Shown here one piece after another: positions 4,678-5,664 of a DNA stretch of 5,664 nucleotides. Origin of the DNA: Christensenellaceae bacterium (GTDB lineage: Bacteria; Bacillota; Clostridia; Christensenellales; DTU072). The stretch lies in contig JAISKW010000182.1 of assembly GCA_031260775.1 (NCBI GenBank), positions 1 to 5,664 of the forward strand, in the 5' to 3' direction. The notes under the pieces were generated by a model. It ran no database searches, was not told where the DNA came from, and was given only the letters and a program-made list of their open reading frames with translations. The translations under genes were made by a program, and so were the position numbers. The stretch's first letter is position 1; each line of letters begins with the position of its first letter.

Positions 4678-5664
4678 TTAGATTATGATTGACGAAAGGC
4701 GCGCTTGAGCGAAGGGTCTTGTGCAAATGAGGTTTGCATATTTGACGAGAGTCGCCATAAACGCGGGCTTGCGGTCGATTTGTTTAAGGATATTTCCGTT
4801 TTCGCCCTCCAACCATTGCCAATCGCAAAGCTGCGCAAGCTTGAAGTCGTTGGTGTTGAGGAAATACATTTGCTGTTTGCCGCAGAACTTATCCGCAATA
4901 ACGGGAATGCCGTTGAAGGAAACGGCTTTGAAGCCGCCGTCAACGTTAAGATAATCGATGTTCGAACGTGTATCCGCGAGTAACTCTAAGTACTTGCGGC
5001 GAACCTGATAGGAGCAGATTATCATATTCGGAGCGGTGCCGTGCGCCGATTCGATTTCGTCCACAATCTCTTGCATTCTCTTAATCGAGAAAGGCTTAGG
5101 AGTCGTGCAAGTAAAGCTGCGCCCCAAAAGGTGCGGAACCGAAGCGGTGGTCATACCGTAAAAGTCGCTGCCGTCGCCGAAAATATACGGAATTCCGTTA
5201 ATTTCCGCGCCCTTCGATTGCTGAAGCGTAAGCGTTGCGTTTGCAAGTCCCGTGAGCTGCGAGCTCTCGAGAGCCGGCGTGAAATTCACGAGATTCTGCC
5301 CTAAATCGATGTTGGTTATGCGCAATTGACTTGCAACGGCAGCCCCGGCGGAGGTGTAGAGGTCTACTATCATTCCGATGCTCAACGCTTTTGCGTCGGC
5401 GACCATAAAGCAGGTTGCCTCGGGAGTGAAAATCGACGTATCGAGAGTCGCAATAGTGCCGTTGCCGTTTTGCCACAGCATACGCGAAAAGTTGTATTTT
5501 GCAGCCTCAAGCAAGCCGTTCATTTCGTCCGAAAGTACGCTGACCACACCGCCGGCATTGTTTGCCGAGGAGCGGATAACCTTGTCGGAAAGCTCGATTG
5601 TTCCGTAAATATTCTTAAGCCCTACCGTGCAAGCGGCGTAGTTGTTTCCCGAGGAGAGGGGAAG
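4678..5664 (-). CDS. Phage major capsid protein (5' end outside window)
   Basis: 328 residues are visible and the frame is open to the right window edge, so the N terminus is outside. An in-frame GTG at 5547 is not the start: the upstream residues (YAACTVGLKNIYGTIELSDK and onward) are in the style of capsid N-terminal arms. Residues 86-150 (LSIGMIVDLYTSAGAAVASQ, then LRITNIDLGQNLVNFTPAL) form a beta-rich unit like a capsid insertion domain. The C-terminal half carries the recognisable major capsid block: FNGIPVIADKF (250-260), YFLNTNDFK (267-275), CDWQWLEGENGNILKQ (280-295) and FMATLVKYANLICTRPFAQ (302-320). It probably has the HK97 fold and forms the head shell; that fold is inferred from family resemblance. 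It is followed by a strong terminator and leads the late operon visible here. Confidence 0.88.
   Translation of the reverse strand, partial: LPLSSGNNYAACTVGLKNIYGTIELSDKVIRSSANNAGGVVSVLSDEMNGLLEAAKYNFSRMLWQNGNGTIATLDTSIFTPEATCFMVADAKALSIGMIVDLYTSAGAAVASQLRITNIDLGQNLVNFTPALESSQLTGLANATLTLQQSKGAEINGIPYIFGDGSDFYGMTTASVPHLLGRSFTCTTPKPFSIKRMQEIVDEIESAHGTAPNMIICSYQVRRKYLELLADTRSNIDYLNVDGGFKAVSFNGIPVIADKFCGKQQMYFLNTNDFKLAQLCDWQWLEGENGNILKQIDRKPAFMATLVKYANLICTRPFAQARLSSIII

Noticed and set aside
4678..5547. Capsid protein starting at the GTG at 5547
   Set aside because: The frame stays open to the window edge with capsid-like residues, and no ribosome binding site precedes the GTG.
4705..5608. Several + and - strand open frames overlapping the capsid gene
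   Set aside because: They are shadows of the capsid frame, with Arg/Ser-rich translations and no ribosome binding sites or motifs.
1..5664. tRNA, rRNA, CRISPR array, riboswitch or retroelement RNA
   Set aside because: No cloverleaf, regularly spaced repeats or known riboswitch core was seen on either strand.

Overview
The window looks like chromosomal DNA of a Gram-positive anaerobe of the Clostridia type. It carries the late-gene end of a podovirus-like prophage that converges on a housekeeping pyrimidine gene. The Clostridia call rests on four things: a class 1B-type dihydroorotate dehydrogenase, strong AGGAGG ribosome binding sites, a capsid sequence style typical of clostridial phages, and a phage holin that resembles the LLH family. 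No species can be named from this sequence.

Layout. On the + strand, positions 2-823 hold the 3' part of pyrD, cut by the left window edge. Positions 824-962 hold no gene. They carry a long imperfect palindrome with nested inverted repeats, which looks like a small dispersed repeat and could also terminate the pyrD transcript. From 963 to the right edge everything is on the - strand and reads as one phage late operon. In transcription order (right to left) it runs: major capsid protein (cut by the right edge), a 113-bp gap with three stem-loops including a U-tailed terminator, a head-tail adaptor-like protein, a beta-propeller tail-nozzle-like protein, a 30-residue small ORF, a coiled-coil protein, a membrane-anchored coiled-coil protein, and a holin-like protein.

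How the genes work together. Capsid, then an adaptor of about 180 residues, then a propeller nozzle of about 500 residues is the order used by short-tailed phages (the T7 gp10-gp11-gp12 arrangement). The coiled-coil protein sits where internal or ejection proteins are usually found. The last two genes look like a lysis cassette. Genes from adaptor to holin are tightly packed: one ATGA overlap, one 11-bp overlap, directly abutting stop and start codons, and two ribosome binding sites that lie in or touch the preceding gene. This implies translational coupling on one transcript. The terminator after the capsid gene probably lowers expression of everything downstream of it.

What is missing. No endolysin, no recognisable receptor-binding or tail-fibre gene and no integrase occur between the nozzle and the pyrD border, although every reading frame is intact. 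This compact left end, the exact phage/host junction, the stem-loop cluster after the capsid gene and the small coupled ORF are the points most worth a second look.
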